DNA of 64,000 nt from Paramyrothecium sp. XJ0827 (taxonomy: Eukaryota > Ascomycota > Sordariomycetes > Hypocreales > Stachybotryaceae): positions 3,844,001 through 3,908,000 of the forward strand of contig JAJFPB010000002.1 in NCBI GenBank assembly GCA_020881915.1. The letters are read 5' to 3'. Shown here one piece after another: positions 25,616 to 36,250 of the stretch. The first letter of the stretch is position 1, and each line of letters starts with the position of its first letter. Both the position numbers and the translations under genes were made by a program. The notes under the pieces are model-generated. The model ran no database searches. It saw only the letters and a program-made list of their open reading frames with translations, and had not been told where the DNA came from.

Positions 25616-26260
25616 ATTGGAGTTTTGGTATTGTCTTCTCTGGTATTGGCCTTCCTGGTATTGAACTTTCGTGGCTCTACAGATGTGATTGGGATTGCAA
25701 AGAGACCGACATGTTGCGCAGGTTATATGGCCACTCCTGAGTACCATCCAGCAACAATTCTCGGCGTCATCGTGTCTCGTAAAGCTGTGATGACAGCTGC
25801 ACTTTTAGCTTCTGGCATGTCTTTTTTGTTTTTTGACCATGTTTATAAAATCGTGAGGTCATGTATGGTCATGTATGTGCAGGGAATAGTGATGAGGCGA
25901 TGACGACGTCAGGCGAACGTACGAGGGCTGGTCCGCAATGCACCCGTTCCTGGCTCGGTAGTGCTTGCATGACGCTAAATCTTAATTCCCGACCGAATGC
26001 TGGAGAAGAGCAGACAATGATGGGGTCGATGGAAAGATGATAGCCGTACCGCTAATATGGAACGGCTGCGGAGAGCATGTGGGGCACGTCTCGGAACTCT
26101 GGCCCGGCCCAATGTGGATGCGACAGTTGAGCAAACGTCGCTTAAATCATTGTCTATTCTAATCTAAGATGACTCTACAGTTCTATCGCATCGATGTTGG
26201 GGTAATCTAAGGTGTTCGAATGGTTGACCAATACAATTATAGACGGACGGATCCCAGCGG
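25616..26260. other. Intergenic, no gene seen
   Basis: This 645-bp spacer lies between two minus-strand genes. It includes the NmrA-like gene's upstream region, with AT-rich tracts around 25800-25880, and the thioesterase 3' end. Confidence 0.5.
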
Positions 26261-27220
26261 CTATATCTTCGCCTTCTTTGCGGGCCGCAGGATGGATTGC
26301 TGGCTGATTGTCGCAATCGGCTCGCCGTGCTCGTTCCAGAGCCAGCCCTCCGTAAAGGTGCGTCCGTTGCCGCCGTGCAGCGTGCGCGTCTCCCGTAGGT
26401 GCCACTGCTCCATGTCCACGTTTGGCGTAAAGATGCGCAGCGCAAAGTCGAGCGTGGAGCAGGCCGACACGTCGTCGAACCACTGGTGGCTGTGCGACAG
26501 CGGGATGAACGCGAGCTGCCCGTCCATGTGGTACGCGAGCGCGGCCATGTTGTCCCCCGGCAGCGGCAGCTTCGTCTTGCACCTCACCCACTCGGCGGAG
26601 ACCTTGGAGGTGATGGGGAGGTCGTCCTGCGTCGTCTTCAGCTCCTTGGCGACGCCCAGCAGGTTTTGGGCAGTGATGCCGTCGCTACAGTAGCGGACAT
26701 CGAGAAAATCCTCACTCTTTCCGAATGCCGCAGCGAAATCCTTGACCTGCTTTGCGCTGACGAGGCCCTTGGCTTTCAGCGTCTCTGCGGTTTCGAGAGC
26801 AGACATGCAGTCGTCCGGCTTCGGCCACGCCCGCGACGGCTTGCGCGCGTACTCCATGGCCGACGGCTCGTGGATGTGGAAATCGGCAATCAGCTCAAGG
26901 GCCGTGCGAAAACTCCCATCGGGCTGCTCCTGCTTGACCTGGACGCGCCGAGTCGCAAACGTCCTCGTGTCCCTGGTGTTTTGCACGCTGCACCGCAGCT
27001 TCTTCTCGGTGGACGCCGGGCCGTGGAAGTGTCCGACGACGGAATACAGCGAGTAGGCCGGCTTGACGGTGGCGCAGGCGGCCCTCACGGCCAATCCCAC
27101 AGCGCAGCCACCGTAGGCGATCGGCAGTGGGTTGCCCATCCGGAACGGCAGAAGCTTGGAATCATACTCTCCGGGCTGGAGTTCCACGACCCCGATCTGA
27201 TCAGCGAGAGTGGGCGGCAT
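26261..27220 (-). CDS. Acyl-CoA thioesterase (double hotdog), probably peroxisomal
   Basis: The enzyme class hydrolyses acyl-CoA to free fatty acid and CoA. It is a single exon of 319 aa starting MPPTLADQIGVVEL; the open frame extends a few codons upstream but without ATG. Two hotdog halves are visible: an N-terminal one with FRMGNPLPIAYGGCAVGLAV, in which the substrate-binding helix follows the Gly-Gly pair, and a C-terminal one with HSHQWFDDVSACSTLDFALR and NEHGEPIATISQQSILR. This matches TesB/ACOT8-type or 4HBT_3 proteins. The last three residues are AKI, a known variant of the peroxisomal targeting signal 1, preceded by basic residues. A peroxisomal role in beta-oxidation is therefore likely, but the family also has secondary-metabolism members. 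Confidence 0.82.
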   Translation of the reverse strand: MPPTLADQIGVVELQPGEYDSKLLPFRMGNPLPIAYGGCAVGLAVRAACATVKPAYSLYSVVGHFHGPASTEKKLRCSVQNTRDTRTFATRRVQVKQEQPDGSFRTALELIADFHIHEPSAMEYARKPSRAWPKPDDCMSALETAETLKAKGLVSAKQVKDFAAAFGKSEDFLDVRYCSDGITAQNLLGVAKELKTTQDDLPITSKVSAEWVRCKTKLPLPGDNMAALAYHMDGQLAFIPLSHSHQWFDDVSACSTLDFALRIFTPNVDMEQWHLRETRTLHGGNGRTFTEGWLWNEHGEPIATISQQSILRPAKKAKI

Positions 27221-27811
27221 TGCGGAGATCAAAATGTAACGGCAAATGCAGATCAGCGGTAGAGGGAGAGTCGTGTCGCTGAAGCAGCAAGATACAGACG
27301 ACTTGTATTCATGGGAGCTGTTAATGCTCGTGATGCTGGACCCCGGTCCAAGGTATTGGGCCGAGGTAAGTGGATCTAGTGTGAGAGCCCCGGACGTTTA
27401 GTTGAGCCGCCTGTCACTCATCAGTAAGCTGACAATTTAGAAGCGTGCTAGGGTGGTTCGCACCGATTGATACGTTTGATTTGCCGAATAGAGACGCAGC
27501 CCGGCGGATCCACTTCCTCCGCGCCGGTCCGGCTTCACCACTGCCATTGTTGCGATGGAGCACCTTGGCTCGAGATGCATGCTGCCCGAGCCAAGTCCCT
27601 GCATGATGGCTTTGACAGCGAGGGCCTCATCAAGGAGTGCTGGAGACCCGTGCATCGTGCTCGCTGCACTGTCAGTTCAAAGTAGTAGTCGCGAAGCAGT
27701 CACGTGATCGCCACCACTATATCCCATGTGATGTGGGTTTACGACCCGACCCTTCCTTATTCTTCCTCTAATCCGTCCGGCATCAAGCTCAGTGACAGAG
27801 TGAAGTAGGGC
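27221..27811. other. Intergenic, no gene seen
   Basis: This is the upstream region of the thioesterase gene and the left edge of the accessory block. Short frames only. Confidence 0.45.
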
Positions 27812-28771
27812 ATGGATACTGCATCCACGATGGGCGATCCTGGCCCCATCCAGTTGGACACATACTGGCAAGCCGAGGACTTCAAACCAGGTTCGAGGCG
27901 TAATCGTCGAATGACCAGAGTGAAGAGCACGTGCGAGATCCGGAGGACGTGGGGAATTGGGGCAAGCAAAACTTGGATGATCCCAACACATGGGGTTTCA
28001 CCCTGTACAAGGCTTGTACCGAGGATGAGCGGTTCGCAAAAGGGGTTGAGAAGCTAGGCCTCTGGCTACGGTATTTGGCACAACAGAGACGGTATGCTGG
28101 TTTGGATCCCGATGACGAGGGACATCTCGAACTTGGCGCGCGTTTCACCAACGGCAAGATCTGGCCTTCTCGAGATTTTGCCAGGCGCTTCAAGTTGAAC
28201 GTCCTGCAGACTACCCAGGAAAGGACGCTGTCATCGCTGGCCCAGACGTTGACGATGTCGACGAGGATTTCATGGCCATTGGGCATCAATTCCGTGACTG
28301 GGTGGGTGAACGTGGTCTCGAGACATCGAACCTGTATGTGCGAAACGACCACTGTCTTATCGTCGACGAGAAATCTCTGCGCACGCTCGAGGCACTGCCC
28401 GAGCACACGCCTCCCCTCGCCCCAACGATATGGTCGCTGAGGATGGCAGCGGCTTTGAGGATAGCCCACAAGCTGATTGCCTGGGTGTGGATGCCTTCAA
28501 GGCGGGGATCTTCCGCCACATGGCCACCCTGACGAGAGAAGATTTCAGTCGTGGGTGCGCATTCGCATCAGCGATTTGCCCCGCGTGTGGTTCTTCCGTC
28601 CTCGAGGCATGTCGCCCGCAACGTGGGAGTCCGTCGTTGAGCGCGCCGAGGTGTTTGATGCGATAAACTGGTGGGGAGACATTACCGAGACTACCATTGG
28701 GATGCTACGAAGTCAATGACGGCATTCAACGGAGTCATAAAGATGAGTACATCCTCTCCACCTCGGGCTGA
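27812..28771 (+). pseudogene. Unknown gene decayed by several frameshifts
   Basis: Protein-like sequence runs the whole length but changes frame at about 27,910-27,930, 28,190-28,205, 28,420, 28,550 and 28,700. Segments in order include DTYWQAEDFKP, NTWGFTLYKACTEDERFAKG, FMAIGHQFRDWVGERGLE, VDAFKAGIFRHMATLTRED, SWVRIRISDLPRVWFFRPRG and DEYILSTSG before a stop at 28769-28771. No GT/AG pairs explain the frame changes, so introns are unlikely. I do not recognise the family; the acidic, Trp-rich text resembles fungal lineage-specific proteins of unknown function. Core genes in this window are intact, so base-calling error is a less likely explanation than true decay. Confidence 0.6.
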
Positions 28772-29747
28772 TCGTCCTGCAGAACACCTAGCAGCGATGC
28801 AAATAAGCATTCATCTTTATAGGAGGGTATGTTGGGCTCGAAAACCCGTGCTCTTGTCGCCATCCACCACTTCGGCGGCAACGTAAGTCACACCCGGCTG
28901 GTCCTGTTTAGATGCGAATCACTGGATCCCCGCTTCCATCTCGACGGCCAGCGATCAGAAGCAGTACCCATTCGCCGTTTGCAGTTGTGCTGTCCTGCAG
29001 TCTTGCTTTCCATGGTAACCTGCCTTGTCTGATGGACACCTAGCTTGCAATCTCTCTGGCACCGTCGTCACGATGTACACTTACAGTTCCGCTTACAATC
29101 GTCGTCGGGCTCGCTGACCATGAACTTTCCGGACACCTCTGCAAGCCCGCTTGAGCTCGAGGGTGTCTGCATCGCCACTCGTTTGACCTCGTCTACTGAG
29201 GCCTCGCCGCATTTGTAGTTTTGATGTCGGTTTCTTCCAGGACATCGTTAATCTCGTCGAGAAGTCTGCCTCCGACTGCAGATCATGGCTGCCCTATAGC
29301 GACATCTGGTTCAGACGGGATCAAACGATCTGCCGTAGAAGGCAAGCCATGACACTTTCGAAGGGCATATCGTCAACCCCGTAGGTCGAAGGCAGAGCAC
29401 CCCAACGAAAACAGCACGAGCCGCGTCTCTGATGTTGCCATCACGTTTCCATAAAACCACTCCCTCTTAGTCAATAGAATGCCTCACGTGTCTACGGCTC
29501 ACATCTGCCAATTGTGGGTACAATGCCCACAGCGGTTCAGAAACCAGTACAACAGCGACGATCGAGGCCACATCTAGGATAGGCGGTGCGTTTGAGGTGG
29601 AATGGCAGCTGTGATTTCGTCAAGGGCTCGCGATGACACGTAACCCATGAAAGTCTCGCCGCGCACCAGAACTTAAACATCCAGGCATCGCTTTGTTCAT
29701 GCTTTCATAATCATTGATGCGGCTGAGGGGCAAAAAGCAAAAAGAAA
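28772..29747. other. Intergenic, no gene seen
   Basis: No protein-like frame lies between the pseudogene and the tRNA gene, apart from short fragments in 28.8-29.2 kb that could be further remnants. Confidence 0.4.
29732..29747 (-). terminator. Pol III T-run terminator of tRNA-Thr
   Basis: Immediately after the tRNA 3' end, the minus strand reads TTTC followed by two runs of five T, the usual RNA polymerase III stop signal. Confidence 0.75.
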
Positions 29748-29836
29748 TGCCCCCACACAGAATTGAACTATGGACCTTTGTATTGCTTCGGACGATGTCC
29801 TACAAGTACAACGCTCTACCTCTGAGCTATAAGGGC
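29748..29836 (-). tRNA. tRNA-Thr (anticodon TGT), intron-containing
   Basis: The minus-strand sequence folds as a tRNA. The acceptor stem GCCCTTA pairs with TGGGGGC (two G-T pairs) plus a discriminator A. The D arm is GCTC-AGAGGTA-GAGC, matching the A box. The anticodon stem TTGTA pairs with TACAA. The T arm is CATAG-TTCAATT-CTGTG, matching the B box. The anticodon loop reads C-T-TGT-A, giving anticodon TGT at 29802-29804 and decoding ACA threonine codons. An intron of about 17 nt follows position 37, the canonical place. The 3' CCA is absent, as expected in eukaryotes. It stands alone inside the accessory block. Confidence 0.85.
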
Positions 29837-31602
29837 ATTTGTTGATAAGCAGGGTTCTACATATGTATTATATAGCGAGTCTGCTTCTGTGCCGCTGCTG
29901 AGTAACTTCGACCGATCAACGACCTCACTTTGACGGCAAATGATGCGACGACACACTCCAGGTCAATACGGCCAGATGCGATAATTTACACTGTTGCCCT
30001 TGAGCCAGCTCAATCAGAAACAGAGACCAAAACCATGTCACTCTAAGTACCGTCGAGACCGCGATTCATGTATTGCCGGTCTAAGCATTGACCCATCTAC
30101 CAGGGTACCCTAGACCTCCGGTTTAGGGTGGTATAGGGTAGCCGATACCTATACTGCCGAATCGGCTCCCCTGTCCCATTCGGCTCAGAACGCCCTGAAC
30201 GAGGCGCATCTGACGAAGCGCATCTGGATGAAGCCGTTAATGATTCAATTCGGCGCTCATGCGGCCAGGCCTGCTGTAACACCTTTCCCTAGTATGCTGC
30301 GAGGAGCTTTCGGTCTGTTGGTCAGTTCAAACTTGGAGACATCTCCAGATTACATCGTACTCATGTGCACCGTTACCTCAACTTACGCCACTCGAGTAAT
30401 AGCTTGACGTATTGCTGAAGAAATCAGATTACAGCCGTGTCACTTGCACTCCTCTTACACGAACGGATTCAGTGTCGACCACACTGCAATGATATGATTG
30501 ATCCCAGTATACGCTCTACGTCCAACGGTTTGCCCGGTCCTCGCATCCAACACGATCCAACACTTGATGTCCGGCCAAGCGCGATGCCCACACGCAGTGC
30601 TCGGCGGTCGTAACGGATCACAATGCCCGTATGTGGGCGTACGACTTGGGCAGGTAATCGAGGGGTCGTAAAGTCAACATCTGCTCATCGCGGACTGCTC
30701 AACTGACCCGAGTATATGTCCACGTCGTAGCCCTATAGACAGTGAGTCTCTGCGGCGTAGCTTCCTAAACATGAAAGCCGTCGAATGAGCCGTTCCATAG
30801 TCGATCGATTCCTGACAGCGAATCGTCAAGGGCACTTGCAGATCCACCATCCTGGGCGCTCGCCAAATCGTGTAGCCGCACCATGCATGGCGAGGAGTAG
30901 TGGGCTGAGGACTAGGAGACAGGTTAGTATGGTTGTGTGCAGAGGATTACGGGCAGACATTGCTTCTGAGAATGTGGTCATGCGAATTGAACGCCGGCCG
31001 CAGGCACGCAATGGGTGAATGCGGAGGGCAGTTGCTCGCGGGCATCACAGAGAGGCTTGGGATTGTGCTTGCATCATCCGTATCGACATGGTATTCGTTA
31101 CTAGTGATGCATTACGAAGCTGGGCCTCTGTTGGCTCACAAGGGATCCGCGGAGGGAAAGAATCGCTTCATCAGCTCCAAATCGTCCCGAGTATACACCG
31201 TTTGCACAGGTAGTTGGCCTGCAAAAGGATCAGCCATCGCGGCGGGGGCGGCAACGTGTAATACCATTTCTGATATCATCTCGTGCATTGGTAGCCGTCA
31301 TAACCGTAGCCGAGTCGCATCGCTAGCAGGTCAGGAGGGTCTCCGAGGGAATGGTGTGCATGGGGTTGCAAAAACTGGGTGCGGTTTGGCACGATGCGAG
31401 GTCTTGGCCTGGCCAGGTGACTCTCGGAGCGCGGTGCTCAGGCCTGAGGCACGTTACTTCAGTGTAGGTACATACCTCGACGTCCCTGGACTTGCATCAT
31501 TGCGGATTGGTATCTTAACCTCAACTCCAAAACATACATCCAAATGCTCCGTTGGTCCGATCTTATCTAGCTGTCAGCCATGGTCTACTACAACCCGACG
31601 CC
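29837..31602. other. Intergenic, no gene seen
   Basis: About 1.8 kb of sequence without protein-like frames. The longest frame (30933-31667) has no motif and overlaps the start of the kinase-like pseudogene in another frame. Confidence 0.45.
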
Positions 31603-32654
31603 ATGACTGGCCTCAAATACTATCCCGAATATCCTCCAAGCCCTCCTTTGCCCATCTCGCCAGATGACCTCCACGGACCTCCCTTAACGCGATGGCGTAA
31701 CCTGAAGCGCTCTCGACTTCGACAGGTTGCTGCTGCCGTGTCGAGCATCCGAGTGCACGAGTTGCTCGGCAGCGGGGAGGAGGGATTCGTCTTCAGGGGG
31801 TCGATCCGCGATGACCAGCCAGTGGCCATCAAATTAGTGAGTCTGCCGAGTCCCTTCGATGCTTGGTTTAACTGGTCGTCCGCAGTCCTGGAATACGGAA
31901 CGGCCAAAGGCCGCCTACGCCACGGGACTCAAGTTGTGACATAACGTCTGGTGGTTGCTCGAGGAGGGGGCTCGCAATCGGCGCTCGTGGAGGCCCTGGC
32001 ATGGGCGGTGGCCCAGACCGAAGACGACCCGGATCAGTTCATCGCCGTCAGACCAAGGCCGACAACGCAGAGAGAGCTTTGAAGAACCTATTCGCCTTCA
32101 GTGACCAGGCTCGAGCCACACCCAGGTTTGCAGCAAGTGCGGAGCGGAACGGCAGGATGCCCCCTCCAAGACTCCCGCAATTCCCAAAATGCTATGGCTG
32201 GCTCAAGATTGACCGCGACAGCATTCCTGCGCTTGATCCGCCGCCGTCACATACGGTGTCCTCGACGTTGAACTGGCACTGGGCCATCATCTACGAGTAC
32301 CTGCCAGACGCAGAACAGGACCTTGCTCTTGGGGAGGCCCATCTGGAATTTTTACAGGCCGTCGGCTTCAATATACAGCTGTTCAAACCCGACAACTGGC
32401 GCGGAGGTCGGCTGGTTGACATGAACGATTTCTGGTCCGTTCTCAGCCCCTTCTGGATGCCAAATTCGGTACCGCAGATAACTGACAAAGCGTGGTTCGA
32501 CACGTCGAAATTTGCTCCTGTTCGCCGCTGGCCAAGCGATGTGTTCTCGCCCCAGCGACGCCTCTTTCTTCGGCGGCGACGCAGTCTTTCCCTGGTTCCA
32601 GATGTCACGGTCAAGGAAGGGGGTGCAGGAGACACAGTCAAGGAAGAGGCATGA
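31603..32654 (+). pseudogene. Protein-kinase-like gene broken by frameshifts
   Basis: The intact ancestor would be a fungal protein-kinase-like protein of a type common as multi-copy genes in Sordariomycetes. From ATG 31603 the frame reads a proline-rich head, then a glycine-loop sequence (VHELLGSGEEGFVFRGS) and a putative ATP-binding lysine (VAIKL). It stops at 31942-31944. Protein-like text resumes in another frame at about 31985-32070 (LVEALAWAVAQTEDDPDQF), and again in a third frame from about 32075 (LKNLFAFSDQARATPRF, then WAIIYEYLPDAEQDLALG and RGGRLVDMNDFW) to the stop at 32652-32654. Conserved pieces keep their expected order, but no splice sites reconcile them, and HRD/DFG catalytic motifs are not evident. 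I call it a decayed copy. Confidence 0.6.
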
Positions 32655-32863
32655 AACACAGAGAGGGATGCTACAGAGAGCTTTGGGGGTCGAGGTAATT
32701 CAAATCCCATGAAGAGTTGAGAACAGGCGACGTTAGTTGTGTACTCGAGTCGTAGTTAAAGTGGACTAGTGAATGTTGGTAGTACTACAACGCCGTCGAT
32801 ACCAATATCATACTCATTCCTTCTTATAGCCTACTCTGCCGGTTACACCAAATGACATGACAC

Positions 32864-34631
32864 CTAGTCGTCAAACTCGTCGTAGTTGACCTTTTCCTTG
32901 TACCCTTTATGCTTCCCTCGCTGCCTTCTCACCACCAGCAGGTAGTAGAGGCCCACGGTCAGCAGGGTCAGCCCCCCGGCCACAGCAAAGTAGATCCATA
33001 TCCTGGAAGACACCACGTTCTGGCCCTTGTCCGGCTGCCACTCGAAGAAGCCCATGGAGAAGAGCGTCTGCAGGCGTTAGTAGCTACGACAGAGAGGGAT
33101 GTGCCACGCACTGCTGCAAATGTCGCCGGCAGGAAAACCATGGTGAGCAGGGCGACCGATCGCATCTGGCTGGAATCTGCCTTTGTCCGAACGGCAATCT
33201 CCATGTTGGCTCGTGTGTGCGCCTAGACGTGTTAGCGGTGGCCATGATTCTTGGATGAGACAAACCATTTGAGTTGCCAGCGTCATGCCCTCCATTATCA
33301 TCTCGCATCGTCTGATTTGCTCATTATAATCTCTGATAATATCCTCCAAGCGCCCCTTGATCCTCCTCCCGCTCTGGGTCATTGTGCTAATCATTGCCGC
33401 GTCGAGCGCCGTGTTTGGAATTGATACCTGAAACCATGTCTGCTCAAGCACGTCGCACTGAGAAATCATCTTTTCTAATAGCTCCTTCCAGTTTTCCAGG
33501 CCACTCTTCAGCTCATACGTGTCCAACCAAATGTTCACCAATCCTTTGCTCTGCCCGCCCTCTGCCTCTATGTCGTCCATGTTGGCCCAGTTGAAACGCT
33601 GTTCGGTGAGGCTGTTGGTTCTTTTGGTGAGACTGAGCAGCTTATCTGTGACAAGAGTTCTCTGCCGAAGCCGCTCCTCTTCGGCAAAAATCCCGGGAAG
33701 CAACAGGGGGTGGACCAGAGTGTCCTCTGAGTTTTTGAGCCTGGAGGCAACATGGTCCTGGATAGATTTGTTGCATCCATAAACGATGCTGTAACTAAAA
33801 TTGAGTTCCGGAAAATAGGTTACGGACAGCGCCAAGTCGTCTTTCCACTTTGCCGACGACCGGCAGTTGAAGACTTGCAAGTTAGCTTAGAAGATTTTGG
33901 TGTTGACCGACTTACTGATTGCAGGATTCGAATTTATTGTTACCGACGTGCTGGAAAATTGTGCAGCATACGATCGACTAATAACAGACGCAATCGAGCC
34001 ATGCACCGAGAAAACATCCCGTATGCCCTGCCACGTACTTCGGCTCCACGGCAAGCTTCTCAGGACCTCTGTGTTGTGAAATTCAAAGGTCTTGGCGGGC
34101 TCTATGCGGGGAGAAATTCTGACCATGTTAGCCCAGGCCTCTGTGTGGTTGAGGAACACACATTATGAATAGCCCGTTCGAGTTGCTACCCGCCAGCTGG
34201 GCGTTTCTCTCCTGACTTCGTAAGCTTGGGACTGAGGTTGAGGATGGTGGCCTACCTTTTGCAGCACATCTAACCAGTCCTGGTCACAAGCAGGATTCTG
34301 GTCCACAACAGTCTGCAATGGTTAGCGCCTATAAATCAAACAGGACACGACATACTGTTGGGATGCCTTTGAGCTGGAGTTTCAAAACCCGTGCTTCGTT
34401 CGGCTTGTCGTCGTACTTGAATAGTTTCACGTCCTGCGAAGGCATCGACGCATCTTTCCTGTTCCAATCCATGACGAGTAGTTGCTGTAGAAAGTAGTTG
34501 CTGGTAGAACTAGAGCGGAGGTTGCTGCGGTTGGCGATCGAGTTGGCTGGAATCGTGGGCTCTTCATGGACGCAAAGGACAATTATGTGCCGTGGTTGCA
34601 TTGCGCCTAGATGACTGAGCATGTGGCGCAT
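32864..34631 (-). CDS. CorA-like two-helix membrane protein
   Basis: This is a fungal protein with a CorA-type membrane end; such genes often sit near HET genes, and real Mg2+ transport is unproven for most of them. The exons in gene order are 34356-34631, 34256-34312, 33916-34138, 33266-33873, 33112-33222 and 32864-33067 (492 aa), all GT/AG and in phase. A long cytosolic helical part is followed by a coiled region (GRRIKGRLEDIIRDYNEQIR). Membrane helix 1 is MRSVALLTMVFLPATFAA, running into the loop TLFSMGFFEW. Helix 2 is IWIYFAVAGGLTLLTVGLYY. The tail is basic and then acidic. The classic GMN selectivity motif is absent: SMG stands in its place. The N-terminus looks short for the family, so further 5' exons may exist between 34.65 and 35.1 kb. 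Confidence 0.72.
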
Positions 34632-35180
34632 GAATGGCTTGCATCAAAAGGCACAAACACAGCATCAAATGCTCAGCTCCAGCATCAATGCGTTATCGGT
34701 GGCGTTCCAGGCCCAATCAGAACCATCCAAGTTGTAGCACATGTGTATCGCAGACGAATCACGCCACGGGAACTTTCGGTGAGCAAGTCAGCCGACACAC
34801 CAACCATAGATTGCTCCCCCAGAGCCTCGTCTGCCTGCAGACGCAGCATGGCGTTGCGACGCCAACCGGAAGAGGCTGCCCTCGTGCTGTGGTCCCGACT
34901 TTCACCGGCCCCGGAGGAGAACAATGAGGCTGAAACGGATGAGACAGCCATGTAGGCAATCACCTAGGCCGTTCACTCATGCAGGCTCTTTACGCGGTGG
35001 TGCATTGGGCGAGCGCAGGAGGCTGAGGTGCGGAACAGCAGGCACGGTTAAAATGGCGGAGGATGCCTACCATTCTGCCTGAAACATGAAGCTCAACGTC
35101 TTCCGTCCGACAGGTGCTGCGCATCGCCACTGGGGCGCTGCCAGAAATTCTCCTTGGTATCAAACATCCCATGAGCTGGG

Positions 35181-35538
35181 ATGCCCATCCTTGCAATGGG
35201 GCGATCACACAACCAGAGCGCAACGGAGTGGATTCACCTACACTACATTGACGGGACCATTCTGCAGGAACAGCTCTATAAATTGTTCCCCGCAGGCGGC
35301 GCCCGTGTCAAATCGGTATGAACCACGGCCTTGGCGCGCGAGGCAGACTGCCGATTTAGGCTAACCGACGTAGATGCAACTCGACCACTACGAGCTGTCG
35401 CTGCCTCGGAAACTGACGCAGGTGGGTTTCTCGCTTGTCATGTTTGCGCGTGTGTTGAGACTCAAACAGAAAGAGAGAGAGAAGCTGATTAAACGCTGCC
35501 AAACGCATTACCAGACCCAGATGGAGTCCAGGGAATGA
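35181..35538 (+). CDS. Short unknown three-exon gene or gene remnant
   Basis: Three exons (35181-35315, 35374-35421, 35470-35538) splice in phase 0 to give 83 aa. Intron 1 (58 nt) has GTATGA, a CTAAC branch and TAG; intron 2 (48 nt) has GTGGGT and CAG. The reading is coherent across both joins: DGTILQEQLYKLFPAGGARV, then MQLDHYELSLPRKLTQ, then KEREKLIKRCQTHYQ. Just upstream, in a different frame, 35110-35190 also reads like protein (LRIATGALPEILLGIKHP). So this may be the intact 3' end of a longer gene with a frameshifted front. The family is not recognised. The complementary strand also shows protein-like text here, so strand choice rests on the splice signals. Confidence 0.38.
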
Positions 35539-36250
35539 CGGGCCGCGCGTTGACATTGTTGGTGGTGGAGTGCGGAGGTTACTGTAGCCGGCTACGAGAT
35601 TGACGACGTTATGACTCTTCTTTGTTTGGGCATGGGCACTTATTATCTGCTATATAATGTTTAACCTGAATTCGTACAACTACGTTTGATTGGATCGCTC
35701 TTACACGTTCAAGCTGGCTAGTTGACTTGTTGTAGTTTATCGTATACGGTCAGCATACTGTCAATGGGCAGCAGGGGGTTCAAATAGCTTTGTGGAGCTG
35801 AGATTCAAGTTTCGGCCAAGAGATAACCTTGAAGATGCACTTGAAGATAGCTGTTATCTCAGAAAGTGCCGTAGTATAGTCTTGATGGAAGGATGATACC
35901 ATAAATAATGATCAATCAAATCGAAACCAAATGCGCTCCTTTAACCGTGCCATGCTGTGATACGGGCGATGGCCGTCTTTGAATTTCTACTCAAATCAAC
36001 TCAACAGTTTAGGCGAGTCTTTGCGATTTTAACGAAGTCTCTGCGATTCTTATTTGGATTAATTGAACTGACCTGCTGGTTTCAGCATTGGCGCAGACTT
36101 GTGTATTAAGCAAATCAAGGACTATGCGCCACGCATACGCTCACAGCCTCACTCAGCCGCAAACAAACGTGAACTCCTCAACCATTGATTCCTTTCATAC
36201 ACATTTCAAGTTTCCGCCGAGTTTGGTAATGACAGAATTGACAATTCGTC
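35539..36250. other. Intergenic, AT-rich, upstream of HET gene
   Basis: No gene is seen. AT content rises between about 35640 and 36080, as is common in fungal promoters and spacers. Confidence 0.5.

Noticed and set aside
25121..25903. Plus-strand open frame of 260 codons
   Set aside because: It is the antisense shadow of the first exon of the NmrA-like gene.
26399..27262. Plus-strand open frame of 287 codons
   Set aside because: Antisense shadow of the thioesterase; Arg/Val-rich composition expected from complementing a GC-rich coding strand.
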